A stretch of 64,000 bases of DNA from Paramacrobiotus metropolitanus (taxonomy: Eukaryota; Tardigrada; Eutardigrada; Parachela; Macrobiotidae), in NCBI RefSeq assembly GCF_019649055.1, contig NW_026570222.1, forward strand, positions 2,108,001-2,172,000, given 5' to 3'. A program made the position numbers and the translations under genes. The notes below the pieces were generated by a model. The model did no database searches. It worked only from the letters and a program-made list of their open reading frames with translations, and was not told the origin of the DNA. The first letter of the stretch is position 1. Every line of letters begins with the position of its first letter. Shown piece after piece: positions 48,504 through 62,354 of the stretch.

Positions 48504-51500
48504 CTGTTGTGCATGCAGCGCCAGTATAAGGATAGAACACGGCTTATTGCATTGCTGACATTATTTATATGCACATTTAACAAATACAGTTTTTTTATAA
48601 GAACACTAACCGACAATAATACAAGCATTCAAGTACTATTCAAGTCATATAATTATCGTAAAATTTTTAGTTGTAGTGCTGATGTTCATCACGACGTACA
48701 ACTGAAGGTTTTAGCATTGTAGATAAAAATCTCTAACGGCCACCGTAACTGTAAGCACAAGGTATGGCTATACGCCTTTTTGCTTACGCACGATTGCCAA
48801 CCACGCAAATGATTCGCGATAGTTGTTAGTTACTGTACGTGCGAATTCGAAATAGCGAGGAATTGTAAACTGCAAGTATTGTACATGGCGGTATAAATTA
48901 TATTATTTACTTATAATATTGGCGTTAAAAACTGAAAAAGATAAAAATAATATAAGACTATTTTTATATTATTATTCATTTTATGTGCAATACAGTAGTA
49001 AAGAATACGGACTTTTTTGTTGACAAGTTATGCAATAAGTACTGCGGCGCATGCGAGGACTGTACAATACATCAGTGCATTGTATCTTATACTTACTAGA
49101 ATTGTTATCACTGCATTCTAAATAAACATATGGAAAAGACCGGTACGATTTAAATAAAATTCTATTTCTTTGGGAATGAAAAAATCTGTAACATAGAACA
49201 AGAGCTTTTGATGGATCGGGTGATACAGTGAGCAATTTTTGCAAGAGTTACTTACCGGATGCAACACTGCAGCGTTTTAAGTGACACCGCGGTACACACC
49301 ACAGTTGTGGTTTGTGGGAAAAGGTGAAAGTTTTGAATTGGCTATTGCGTATCATTGCTTACTATGCATTAGAATGTGTGCACGAACTTTATCGAACGCC
49401 AACTGGAGCACTGACTCAAATTGTGGAGGCTCTGCCAAAATTTTAAAGGTTGATGGCTCCCGTTCTGCAACTAATGATACGCAGACTGCAGTGTTGTCCA
49501 AAATGTGTATGGCTGATTCAGCGGTTTTCGCTTATCGTATTTGATTTTCTTCTGTAAAGGATTTCGGGGTTAAAACAGCTCTTATCCATAAAAAAGACAC
49601 GATTTTATTTCCGAAAAAATGTTAACGTTAACGTTGTAGCGGCAAATGTTTGGCACACGTCATACATTCGGCTTCTTGCATTTTCACTTTTTTTAAAAGG
49701 TCAGTCATATAAGTAGTTAGCTAGCTACAGATATTCCCTTAGGCTTATGTAATACTCCAAACCGATACGCTGTGTTACCACAGTAAAATTCGAGAAAAAC
49801 GAACTGGTGTACAATACAATATCTTACAGTGCGGTTCATCTATTCTGTATCCACTACCACATTCAATGACAAGCGCAGGAAACAAAATTATGTTGGAATA
49901 TGTGACTGAACCCAGTAAGGACTAATAATGCGTAGCTGTCACAGGAGTATAATATGGTATGTACAATTTGCAAAATTAACAAAAAAATTGGTCTGTTTAG
50001 TTCATTCCAGTGCGGCAGATACAATGTTCGAAGCTTTGTCCTAATATCCAGCAACAACAAACTTATCCGTATGACAGATTTTTCCGAGCACAATCTTTGT
50101 GGTTAAATCAAAAGTAAATTGTGTTTCCGTCCAAAGCTATGTCGATTATGACCATTACGTTACCTGGTCAAAAATTACAAAAGGTTTAAGATCACCACAA
50201 ATTGTAAAGTGAGATCAATTATCTGTAACTACAGCTACAGCTTTGTTTTACATTGTACTTTGTAGTTTGTATATTCTGCACCTGCGCGCGATCGTATGCT
50301 GGGCGGTGGGCAGAGTTGCAAAGCACAGTAAATTTCGTTAGACGGAAGCTGCTGGGATTTACAAGACGGTTGAATGAGTGTATCGTACCAGACAAACTTT
50401 TTATTGTTCCTCACAGTACAGGACAATTTTAATTGTGGGCCTTGAGGCCACACAAAATAGCGTACACACTTATTTTGTCCCATAATTTTAAGTGCTGACT
50501 CTAACGCAAAAATCTCTGTCAGCAAGATTCGCCACCGACTGAAAGGTTTATCTTTACATGCACATTATTTTCGCGCTTAAAATTGGAGTGATAGGTTTGT
50601 GACCGAGTAGCTGACTCTTTTTATTTTGCATAGCTGTTTTCTCGTGAAATGCGGATTACATCACGAAGGTTTCATAACAAGAAAACAAATTTGGCAGGCT
50701 GCACAGTCTATCCAAACATACAGGCCTCTTCTTTATTTTCATGCCGGTTACAAATAGATTCTACACGCATCGCACCAGCAGTGTACGCTACTACGCATCC
50801 GCAGCTCTGTAGTGTATCATGCGTTTTTCATTCATTAAAAATGTTGCTTAAAAATCAAACAGTCTGAACATTAACGCAATGCAACGCTTTATAAATGCAG
50901 TGCTCAAATGTTCGTGTTATTTCTTTTAATCTACAAATTCACTAATTCAGTGATGCTGCGTTTTTAAGACTGACAACTGGGAACGAAACGCGCAAAACGG
51001 TTTTCAAATATCCGTATCGCCACTGCAGAACTAAGACTGTTTTATTTTGTGTTTTAAACTACAGTATGTTGCTTTAATTGTTTCGTTGGCAAAAGGAAAG
51101 AACATATGTACTACTAGCAATTGTACTTATACAAAATAGCAAAGCTTTGGTTCGAATTCTCTTTTTGTACGCTGCTTGAGTAGTTGTAGTCATATACTTG
51201 GAATTGTGTCGAAATATAGATCTAGAGAACATCGATTGATATGTATATAATTTAACATAAATATCCATCTATTAGCATACAAGTCATAACTGTTGTTATT
51301 AAAGGCGTGTTTGGTTATAAGTTTATTTTATTAAAAACAAACAACGATATTCATTCACCTGGATACAAATTTCCGCAGTTTTCGATCTACTTTCGCACTG
51401 ATAACCAAACTCTAAACCTTAGCATAAAACACTCGCCCTAGTACAGGACAACCAAGTAAATTTAGCTAACTTAAACCTAAATACAAGATAAACTTCTTTC

Positions 51501-52071
51501 GATATTATCAAAAAACCGATGACGGATTATTATCGATAATCTATATTGCGCAATTTAAGAACACTAATTTCTACCTTTTTCGCATTCGTACAAAATTACT
51601 ACAAATATTGTACGTATAAAAATTAGTGTTAATAAAATAGTAATAATCGGTTACGTTTTGCCGAATGCTGATGCGCGCAACGAACGAGAAACGTAATTGT
51701 TTAAATAGATTTGCACAATAAATGGTGTTGTTAATTATTATTTTATTATCCTTCTTCTTATGCAGCCGCTATCGTAGTGCAGCAAAATTTGAATATATTC
51801 TGATGGATTTTTTCCATAGTTGCTTATTATTGCGTATTATTGCTTTTTATAGTAAGTTAGTCATTGTTGGTGAATTGCAGTTTGTTATAAACGTAACTTA
51901 CCATGTAACTGTACAATAAAATTGTGAAATAATAAAACTTCCTATGTAATTGCTTAATATAGATATGCCTATTACGTCAGAAAAAATCACCATAACAAAA
52001 TATTCTGTAAATTAGAAACAGGTGCACCGTACCGATGCACATGAGGTGCACATGAATGTAAAGAGTGCAAA

Positions 52072-52080
52072 GGGCGGGGC
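52072..52080 (+). promoter_or_regulatory. GC box (GGGCGGGGC)
   Basis: Matches the Sp1/KLF consensus, in AT-rich DNA about 0.8 kb upstream of the NFI start codon. It could mark the NFI core promoter; no TATA box is clear nearby. Confidence 0.35.
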
Positions 52081-52894
52081 TAGAAGGGTAGCTGTTGCGT
52101 TCCAAAAACACAACTTCAATCGCCGGGAAGACTCACGGTTGTCGTCTGTGATAGTACAGTAGTAAAGACAAATCAAATGCAATACGTTTCCAGGCTTAAG
52201 GACGGTTAAAATCTTAAGCTTATTTAATAACTACTCTACAGTCTACGGTACAACTTACTAAACAGCTGCGACTTTTGCATTTACCTAGAAGTGCTATAAT
52301 AACCAAATTTTTTTTCTAAGAAAACGGTAAACGTCTTGTTTTCTGGAGTTCATGATTAATATTTTTTTGCGTTAATAACGGGACGGTTAGGTCGTAAAAT
52401 TTCTATTATAAATTAATAACTTTAACTCGATAATACTTACTAGGGCTTTTATTTGTACCACAAATTGCTCATTTTGGCTGATCATTTATCCGCACACCAC
52501 AGAAGATATGTCGCGCGCTTGAATTTTTGTGTCCTGATCGAACATTTCAGGTGCTGTTCAGTATTCTTTTACAATCTCCTTATCATTAATGGCAAATTGC
52601 AAGCGAACAAATCAGTTAAGCGGAGTCATTACGCAATAGCGTACACGGTACATATGTACACCTGTGTTGGACCGCACCGTACAACTGCTCTGCGGCGCAA
52701 TAATAAAAGTTTTAACGTTGTGACGAAAGTGCTTGGGCTTGCTTAAGGCTGATTGGTAGCAAAGTGGCGCGTGTGTGAAGCGGCTTAATGGTCGCTGTTT
52801 GTTTTAGTTTCGAAATTTTATCTCGAGTGAACCGAATTTCGGATTATGTGCGAACCTGTTGTGGTCGGCAGCCCTTGAATTTGTGCCATTTGAT

Positions 52895-55800
52895 ATGCTA
52901 GTACCACAGATATCCCAGTTCTTAATGCAAGACCCAGAGATAGAATGCCACAGTATGGATTTGCAGCAGCTGATGGCAAGTCAACATTTGCAGATCACAC
53001 CGGTATGTTTCCCCTTAGTGTTAGTCTCATAGTTCAGTAATCATCCCCCGACAACAACAGGAAGGTGTATTGTACCGGCCTGTATTGTGTTGATTTGAGT
53101 GAGAAGACAGCTAGTGGTCGTATTGTAAGCGGAGATGCCCAGAACGTTTCTTTCATCGTATATGTGACTACTGTAGTCTGCAGATGCTGAGAAGTGAAGT
53201 TGAGCGTTGTTCTCGAACGTTTTTATCCAGAAATCCTAACTCTTGAAAAATGGTAGTATTTCCTGATTAATTTTCGCTTTTGTTAAATTTTTAAGAACCC
53301 TGTTTTATTTTTTGATCCGGTCGCCGTCAATTGTGCCCAACAAACGCTTCTTTACTGCTTCACTCTTTATTTGTCTCCTTAAATATAAATAAATAATTTT
53401 CAAATTAATTAATTTCGTCAACTTTTTAGAGGTGCCTTACGCACGTGCGCTCTTTATAGTGCTGTTCAGTAAGGCATACGGGCGCTATGTGTGCCAGGGA
53501 ACGATGTATTTTTGATAGTTAACTGTTTTAGCGTAAGCACTTGTTCCCAAGTTTCTGCATCAACAGGTGTATGTTCGTGGAGGATGAGGTTTATTGATTT
53601 CCAGACATACCCTTTGGAACATTCACTCGTGCTTAATTTTGGTTTAGTTGTCACATACCGTAGTTGTGCAGTACAGAGTAGGCTCGATCTCAGCATTGAG
53701 TTTGCTGTGAAGTTCAATGCCTCACGTAGGTCCGTAGATGTTGTTATGCCGGAAAGAACGGCCGGTCATTTTTTTCTTCTTATGGCTAATTTAAAATTAA
53801 ATGTTTAATTTTGTTTATACAGTGAAAAAGGCAATGAATTAGTTATAATCCCAATTTAAGTATTGTCGAGGCACCGATTTTAATCTGACTTACGGTTCGT
53901 CGCTGCAGTGTTCTGTTATGCTTACAGCAGAACTAGAGCGGTATGTCAGGAGATCTGTTACGTAATGGCATCGGTGTGCTGCTACGGTTCGTCCCGGTAT
54001 TTCGCAGCCTGACTTGATTGCAAGGTTCTGAAAGTTAATACGAGTATATCGTTTTGTAAACAACTGCATGCCCCCGACATATAAATCTGGTTAATAATGA
54101 ATACCTACTAGTAGTTGTTTCGTTTTCGCGCCACTGCAATAAAGAGATTTTATAAGAAATAAATATATGTGTGATTTAAATAGCTTTGATAGGCACGAAA
54201 TTAATTCATGAATAAAGATTACTTAATTTAGTTGTAAAGAATGAAAAACCATGGTATAAGTGGACCTCCTCGTTAGAACCGGAATACTAATAGGCTGCGA
54301 AGATGCTAGAGTAGTATGCTTTCAGGATTAATATAAAATTAGTAGTTCCCTTGCCTTGCATGCTGGCAGAAATAAATTAATTGTAAGTGCTGTACTTAAA
54401 ATTTTAACATATTAGAATCGTACTTCTATAGAACTTCGAAGAACAGAATATCTTCGAATTCCGATCTGTTACTGCATTAATCGATCGGATTTATACGTCT
54501 TTGTATTTGAACAGTATGTACGTGAAGCCTGTATAGTGGCAAAGTTATTAGTTGTCATATATTTTTTAAATTTATGTGCCGAAAAAGAGCATCTGGTATA
54601 TAAATCAAACATGGAAATACTTCGCAAATCTGTATTGCTCATTAATATAAGCCACAGAGAGCAGCTTCCGCAAATTTATTTCCTTGAAGAGGAGAATGTT
54701 CCGATAGAACAAATTGGAAAAGCTGACGAACTTTTAAAGCAAAGCCTAACTCCTTTGTTTTTTTATTGAAGGACGATTTTCATCCTTTTATCGATGCTCT
54801 CCTGCCGCTGGTGAAGTCTTTCGCCTACACATGGTTCAATCTGCAGGCTGCTAAACGGCGGTACTGCAAGAAGCATGAGAAGCGGATGACACTGGAAGAA
54901 GAGCAGCGGTGCAAGGAAGATTTCCAGGTGAGAGCAAGCCACAGTCACATTGCTTAATTGCCATACTGTATTTCACTGTCATTTCCGGGTGCTTGTGAAA
55001 GAGCTGATATAATCTTTCGTAACTTTGTCAGCATGATTTGTGAGTAGCTGCTACTTCAAGGTGGATATTAGGCGGCATGTTACGCCATCACCTGTTGCGA
55101 TTATTCAATCTCGCCGCTACACACATATGACTACACAAGTAATTTGCAGCGAGCCATCTGTATCGGAAGATTTCGTAACCATTTGTTTTGTTAGCATAAT
55201 TCTTAAAGCTAACAAGGTCATTTCCGGTGCTTTGAAATCTTTTAAACAGAACGAGAAACCGGAGGTTAAACAGAAATGGGCTTCCCGACTGCTGGGCAAA
55301 TTAAGGAAGGACATTATGCAGGATTACCGTGAAGATTTCGTGCTCAGTGTGACGGGCAAGCGCACGCCGACATGCATTCTGAGCAATCCGGACCAAAAGG
55401 GGAAGATGAGAAGGATCGACTGCTTGCGTCAGGCGGATAAGGCAAGATTACGGCAGCAGATGGTGAAGTGGTGATGTTTCTGCTATCAAGTTACGTCTTT
55501 AGGTCTGGCGACTGGATTTGGTGATGGTGATTCTCTTCCGCGCCGTACCACTTGAGAGCACAGATTCCGAAAGGTTGGAAAGGTCACTCGATTGTGTCAA
55601 TCCAGCCCTGTGTGTCAACCCGCATCACATCAACGTTACCGTCAGGGAACTGGATCTTTATTTGGCCAATTTCGTGTTTTACAAATGTAAGTGACTTTAC
55701 ATTTTAGGATTAAAAATAACCAGCCAATGTTGCGATTACATGAGCCGTCGCATCACAACTCACCAGTCAGTAAGGTATAATTAATGGTAAGTACTGCAAA

Positions 55801-58800
55801 CATTCTTGTTAACCGGTTGCGAAGATCCTGAAAAGATTGGCAGTGTGCCCAAAGTTGTAGCAACTTCATCAAAGCAATTTTATGCTGTATGAATTGACTG
55901 AGCAGCTGTGAATCATGTTTAATGGTTAAAAACTGATATGTGCCCGGCAGCATTTCATAATATCGGTGTGAGGTTTTACGAGAAGACTGATTTGCCTTAA
56001 TGTGTAATCTGTATACGTAAACTAACCACAAAATAACACCATTACGTAGAACCTTTTTTCATTTGCAGAGTTAGGTAACTTACTCAAGGCCATAAAATTT
56101 GTTTAGTTACGCTTGATTTCTCATATGGCTGCTGATAATAGCTAGAAACCGTACTTACGAATGCAAACCATTTTAGAAATTACAAATTCCTAAAACTAAT
56201 TTTTTAAATACAGTAGTAATTCATTTTTTGAGCTCTACGTATGCGTTAATGCTTTGCTGTAAATCGCGAATTCTGATTTTGAATATCGCTGAAGCATGAA
56301 GTCATAATTCTGAAATGCGATTTGCATTGATCTGTTCGTAATTTGATAGGTGCTTTAAAGTTGCGCTTCTGAAAAGCGTATGCGGTGTGAATGGTTTCAA
56401 TTTAATGGCGTAAAATAAGTGCAATAGATGCAGCTCTAATAATTGGGATCATCGTGACGTAACAATTTGCTGATGGTTTTCTTATTAATGCCTAGTGTTA
56501 CGCGATTATACTAATATTTCGTTTATAACCTGTTGGTAGTAATTTTTGCTTGACTACTATTGTATCAATCGATGACATAACGTGTGGCGCTTTTTTGTCA
56601 TCACTTAATTTTTCTTTATGTTGCAAAAACGCCACTTATGCAACATCTTCGAAGTATTCACCGTTAATTTCATTCATCCAGGTCTTTTGTGTGTGTCTCT
56701 CATTGAGCAGTCCATTTTCTTAATAATAAACATTCGCCGGTGTATAATGGTTGCGTAGCTAACTACCGATAAAGCTATTTTCTGTTTATCAGAGCTACTG
56801 ATTTTCCCAAAATAGCTAGCTCATCGTAAAATTCGCAATAAAAGTTTACGATAACAGTAAAAGTATCGGGTGTAAAATCGTGGACGCACGTGTAAAAATT
56901 TTGAATCATCTGATCTCTCTTGAATCAAATAGGCAAAGCACGCTTTTCATTCCAGTATAAAATTATATATGTACATTGTACATATTAATTTTTAATACTA
57001 GTTCGTTTTTAGTTCAGCAGCTTCTATAGCTGAGCTTTCGGGTTTTTAACGTTTTTAGTTGATCCTAACATCTCTAAAGTGTTTTATTGCTCGTTGCAGC
57101 ATCTTTAGATCTGAATCGTATGCGCCAAAGTGATTCTGAGCTGTCCGGAGAGGAAGGCGACAATGGTCATCACGGACAGTCATCGGGACTTCCATTTGCC
57201 GATTCCGTCCGCATTAACGGTGTCTTCACAGCTCAAGAGTTATCAGCGTTAACCAAAAGTAAACCATCGATTTGCAGAGTTATATAATCCACGATAGCGA
57301 TGTATGCAGCAATGCTTTTTATCTGATAGCACCTATCTGCACCGATGAACCTAATTCCGAACGCGACAATTTGCACCTGGAACAGACAGCCGCAGCCTGT
57401 AAATATGGTGCACAGTACACAGTGTCGGTGCCGCCGTCCCGGCAGTCATCGTATCACTCCCAATTGAAACGAGCTTCATCCAATTCCGAAGCGCTGACCG
57501 GTAGCAGTCGGGAGGATCGTTACAGTCCCCAGGTGGCACGCTTTAATAAGCGTCGTCGCCAGTCAGAAAATGACCATCACCACCATCATCACCGGATGAG
57601 TAGTCCGGTGTCTCTGGGATATTACACCCAGTCAGTTAGCTCGCCGACGTCCAGTATGCGCGGCAGTAATGGCAGTATTCAGACGGGATGGAATGGTGGG
57701 TATTTTCAGGCGTATGAATCACTGGTGTTTGCCATTGACTCATATTGACAGAAAAATGATATGTGTTTTTTGGCTTTCGACAGATCCGGAGCAAATTAAG
57801 ATAAAGGAGGAAGCGTCAATTTCTCCTACCGAGAGCTTGATGAATTCACCGCCTCAGTCAGCGGATATGCGACGTGAGTCATTCTTTAAATAATCTGAGT
57901 AGCTTTGGAATTTCAGAAATTTCTTTTGCCGGGTGGTGCGGGAAATTTTTGAATTTTGCTCACTTCATGTTCACGGTGAACATAATGACAGAAAAAGATA
58001 GTTGAACCGAATTTATTGGATGCGATTCGGCAACCAGATTTCAACCAGTTTTTATTCATGCTCACGCTTTTGCCGTGAGACACTGTATTAGCACCGTAGA
58101 TATCATTTTTCCAGAACGCCAAACTGCCCAGTGCAGTATGCAGACTCATTGCATGGGCTCACCTACGTACAAGTAAAACTCAAACTTTCATTTACGATAT
58201 AAATGGGTTGTATTTTCGAGATAATAGTGACATAAAAGCAGTACACTCGATAAAGTTTTACGATTATCGAACCACTTTCTTGGCGTTATTGCCTTTTCAG
58301 CAGGTGTTCTCAAAATCAGCTTGTGTGCTCCAGCTCATTTTTCGGTAAAGCTATGGATTATTTAACTTGTAAGCTGAGGAGTTTTTTCGTCTTTTCTAGA
58401 CATGGCTGGACAAGTGTTTTATCTGCCACATAAATATCAAGAAGGCAGTGACGCTTTGTCTGACTTTGCCAATTTGGCGGTGGCACGTGAAGCGGAAAGC
58501 GGCGGTGATGTGCAGCAGCATTCCCCCGATTCCAGTAGTTCCAGCCGATTGGGCATGAAACTGTCTCAACAAATGTATGGAACGGCATCGCTGGCATACG
58601 TAGCATCCAGTACACGAGGCGGCCGGAATGGGCACATTGACATTTCGGACACGGAGTCAATGGTGTCGGCCGGTCAGCCGGAAGAGAATCCGTCTTCCAC
58701 GGCCGAAATTGCCGGCCATCCTCTCTTTGGATTAAGTTTCGACCCGAGTTGCCTCGGCCGGTCGGTGATGGGGAGCCACCCACCTTATGCTTTTGTTCAT

Positions 58801-59550
58801 ACGAGATCGGACCAGTCGTTTGCCCAGTTCCCACCGACCCCGGTAAGTGGCATAGATTGTTAGTTTTTGACGAAAGTGCAGTATTTTGCAGTGGAAAAAA
58901 AGGTTAGCCGTTATTACACACTGGTAGTACTCAAAAATTAAAATACAGTAATGTTAGAGAGCCGTTACCTTACTGGATGGCAGGTTATTATGAGCTATAT
59001 GCTAGATGAATTAAAGCACGAGTTATTCCTCGAAGCATATTCGACCCAAGAAACTACGTATCTCAAAATTCACCCTTTTTTGAAATCGCTATCAGTGTAA
59101 AACAACGCATTTGGTGCAGCGTTATTTTACGGAAAGCGTTTTTTTCTGTAGTATCTCCCGTTTACCGGTGTTAATTCCACTCTGCCGACGATGAGTGGCA
59201 TGATGTCGCCAACCGGTATTTTTGCGTCTCCTGTTAATACTCCGCGTGGCACACCACGCAGCACACCGGTGTCTCGATGGAATGGTCAGCAGATTCTGGA
59301 AGATGATTATGGCTTCATTAATTCGGCTTTGCATATGAATATGATGGCGGGAAGTGCGCCATCCGAAGAAGTCGCCTTAGCTTACGCAACGGCGCAGGAT
59401 GGTAAGAGGTTCTGGCTGAGGGAAGCAAGTTGCATTCCTGAATGAATGTGATTCTGATTGACAGTTTCTGATACGCAAAGGGCCTTCTTTGCGGCCTCTG
59501 CCCACGATTCTATTGGAAATTCTGGAAGTGATCAGAGCACATCGCCCTAG
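52895..59550 (+). CDS. NFI: Nuclear Factor I transcription factor (10 exons, 677 residues)
   Basis: Sequence-specific DNA-binding factor of the CTF/NF-I family, which as a dimer recognises TTGGC(N5)GCCAA. Exons: 52895-53002, 54772-54927, 55250-55441, 55503-55686, 57100-57258, 57330-57695, 57784-57873, 58400-58842, 59152-59401, 59465-59550; phases fit. The DNA-binding domain (about 37-213) is strongly conserved: [111 protein letters not shown]. After it come the conserved GVFTAQEL and TPI segment, a His6 run, Ser-rich regions and [10 protein letters not shown]. Exon 3 ends in a GC donor. The first exon (36 codons) has no family likeness, as usual for alternative NFI first exons, and its 1.8-kb intron could hide others. 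Confidence 0.94.
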
Positions 59551-60658
59551 TCTGGCGAGCAGAGGCCGTTAGCCCGTAAAAACACTTAAGCAATACCAAA
59601 GTCAAAAAGAAAGCCTCCCGGATTTATGAAACAGTTTTATGGATGATACCAAATTACAGCATGGTCGGATGTGGACAGCATGCGGAAAGACTCGTTTTGT
59701 TGTGTATTATCTATCCTTTTTCGGTGCAGTTGTTTTTCAGATTACAAAAACGAAAATACTTGCGAGACCAGTTAGTGCCGCTTTTTGAACCGCATTTTTT
59801 GCTCATCATAATCTGCTATATTTGGTTGTCTTAACGCGGAATCTTCATGAATTTAGTCGTAGAATTTTTGTTTGTACATTTTTTGGTTGCAGTTTAATAG
59901 GAATTTTTGGTTTTGTTCCAAGTTTAATTTTGTGCATGTAAGCGCGGAAATCGGGAACTTTGACGGTGCGGCTCGAACTGCCCTTACAAGCTGCCTCTAA
60001 AGACGGCGTCTTCCAGGTGTACTATGCAATGGAATCCCTCCAAGGAAGTGCTCCAAAATGCTAGAGTATGGGTGCCTTTATTTTATCGTTTGTGTGAGAT
60101 TGAAGAAGTTTAGTTTGGTAGTAGTTTCTTGGATTACGTTTACGTGCTATGATGATGATATTCATTTTTATCTTTTTACGTGTTATACCTACTAAACTTC
60201 GTGCAGACTATTCGTGAATTGGTGAAAAAAAACATAACTGCCGATCTGCGCCCATTTCGTACCAATGCTTCATATTAACGCTAGCGCATAATGACATTCG
60301 GAGCAAAAACTCGGGTGGTGGACGGATAAGCACATCTTCGACGACCCAACAACGTTGAATACTTACGCTGTAAATACAAACCAAAAGGCAAAGACACACC
60401 TAAAAACTTCGGTAAAACGAAGAACGGAAAGAAAAGCAATATTGCTCAATTCCCACAATGTCTGAAAAAAGACGCATGACCGTGTATCCCTTCAATCTTT
60501 AAGCTGTGAAATACGATGCTCCCATGCACTTCTGCGATCGAAACGAGTTATTCCATTGCCCAAATCCGAATCGCGCTGAGCGGATATTAATTTTCGTGCT
60601 AGTTCGTGTCGACGGGCATGCAAACTGTCTTTTTCCTACAACGAAAATATTCCATGAC
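59551..60658. other. Convergent 3' intergenic region
   Basis: About 1.1 kb between the NFI stop and the stop of the minus-strand coiled-coil gene. Probably both 3' UTRs; the short frames inside show no family features. Confidence 0.45.
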
Positions 60659-62028
60659 TTATTTCTTGGAGCCATAATTCTGTATTGAGATTAGTAGTAA
60701 ACCGTTTACCCGAGCCAAACCGTGGTATTCATTCGCAAGTTTTTTGAAATAACGTTCTTTGGTCTTCTCCATCGACTGCGAATTGCCCAACAAGGTACTG
60801 GACTCCATTAAAAGTGCATCCAGTCGGTCCGTGTCCCAGTCGCATTCATCCAACAGGGCTCGCACATCATTCGCTCTATCTCCAAATATATCCGCCAGAA
60901 AGTTCGAAGATGCTTTAGCCTCCGACAGTTTCTTTTCCAAGCTTTTAACGCTAACATTCACTGCGTCCACCTCGCTAAAACCAAGCCACTTGGTAAAAGG
61001 ATAACCACACAATTCAGGTAACATTTCACCTCTGTAAAGTACGAATCCAGGCAAAATTCCAGAAACTTCGAAAAAAATGTCTTTATTTTTACAAATGTCT
61101 TAAAGTCTATAAAATTTTCGAGACATCTTTCAATTCTGCAAAAACCTGTATAAGGGTTTGCTGATATAAGTCATCAGACTGCGCTTAGAAATGCAATTAC
61201 TGCAATTAGAACGCGTACCTTTCCATGTTTCTGATGAGGTCATCCTTTTTTCGGTTCTCCCGTTCTAGGCTAAAAATTGGCATTAAAATGATTAAATGAA
61301 TTTAGATCCGACCATTCACGTACTGACGTAATATACAGCTGTCACTTGCTAAACCTGCAGTTACCGTATTACCTAATGTTTTCCACGGACAGCTTATCAA
61401 CTTCGTCATTTATCTTCAGTAAAGCTCCTCGACGCTCTCGAATATCCCGTTCCTTCACATCGCATTCCTGTTGGATAACCTTAGTCTGCTTTTTGAGCTT
61501 GTCAACAGTGTCCATTTCCTTGCTTGAAAGGTCCATCGACTCAGGAGTTTGCAGTTTCATTGCTCGATTGTCCATTTCAGCATCCAAATAAGAAAAATTA
61601 GAAAATCGAGGCTGAACTATGAAACTATCAGGAAAGGCTATGGAGCCGTTTAAATTTTGAACATCTAAAGCAGAAAGTCGCTCTTAAATATTTTAAAGCA
61701 CTGCGTATGAAAATTTCAGAAGTCAAATTCCTGTTAAAAATGTTAAAAATAAAATTTGGATTTATGAACCGTACTTGCAAGTTTCACCAGCTAGGCTCGT
61801 ATTTATAAACAAAACCAAACGCCAAAATACAATTGTATAAGAATACTCTTGTTTATATGCCAGTCAGTAGTATGATACCGTGGGCTTGGGCGTACAAGGG
61901 TCTTGCTTAGCATACCGTGGCTTTAGCTACTTCTTCGATTCAAATTTTTGCGCATCCTCTTCGACGTCGACTTTATTACGACACATTTGGAAATGATCTA
62001 GCGTGGCCAAAGTATCATTGCTGGACAT
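60659..62028 (-). CDS. Coiled-coil protein of unknown function (four exons, 257 residues)
   Basis: Not recognised. Exons (plus coordinates) 61931-62028, 61373-61624, 61219-61269 and 60659-61031 join by GT-AG introns with matching phases. The start MSSNDTLATLDHFQ is the only in-frame ATG that connects. Residues about 75-135 form a charged heptad-rich helix (KEMDTVDKLKKQTKVIQQECDVKERD and following), continuing across the 51-bp exon LERENRKKDDLIRNMER. A second helical part (VNVSVKSLEKKLSEAKASSN) and a more globular acidic part (DRANDVRALLDECDWDTDRLDALLMESS) follow, and the protein ends in basic YGSKK. A DALL/LLDECDWD helix resembles CUE/UBA-like helices only superficially. Size and layout recall small kinetochore subunits such as Spc25, but no diagnostic residues support that. 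It is divergently paired with the next gene. Confidence 0.6.
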
Positions 62029-62354
62029 TGGCCGCGATAGGAGATCATTTTTTGGAACGTTTTTTGGATAGTCAAATTATTTTGCGCTTCGATGTCGCAC
62101 TGTATGTTTTTTCGTCGCATAATATGCTGTAATAGTTACAGCCTGAATCGCAACCTTGAACTTCCTCGCTGGTTATAAATACCCACGCGCCGTAGTCCGA
62201 CCCATTTTGCTTCTGGCTCGACATTTGGAACTGCAATCTTCCCTCTCGATTCCGATTGTCGTCGCACCGTCATTTATGCGCTTGTATTAAAATAGTAGAG
62301 AGTGGGGGGACATTCCATTCGTAACTGGTAGGCGCACAGCTGTTCCGTTTCACC
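62029..62354. promoter_or_regulatory. Short divergent promoter with a TATA box for the plus-strand gene
   Basis: 326 bp separates two start codons that face away from each other. TATAAAT at 62174-62180 is in plus orientation, about 175 bases before the ATG at 62355, so transcription of the right-hand gene probably starts near 62205. No equivalent element is clear for the minus-strand gene. Confidence 0.5.

Larger units (their letters stand above)
45802..52894. other. Gene-poor spacer upstream of NFI
   Basis: About 7.1 kb, AT-rich. No recognisable coding region; frames near 47.2-47.9 kb and 49.3 kb overlap on both strands without family signatures. It contains a TTAA-ended foldback element at 48393-48503 and a GC box at 52072-52080 about 0.8 kb before the NFI start codon. 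It probably supplies the NFI promoter and 5' UTR. Confidence 0.5.

Noticed and set aside
51140-51170. GGTTCGAATTC word resembling a tRNA T-loop
   Set aside because: No acceptor stem, D-arm or anticodon arm at the right distances.
53466-53808. Overlapping frames in NFI intron 1
   Set aside because: I considered a transposase fragment or an alternative first exon, but saw no catalytic motif and no suitable splice junction.
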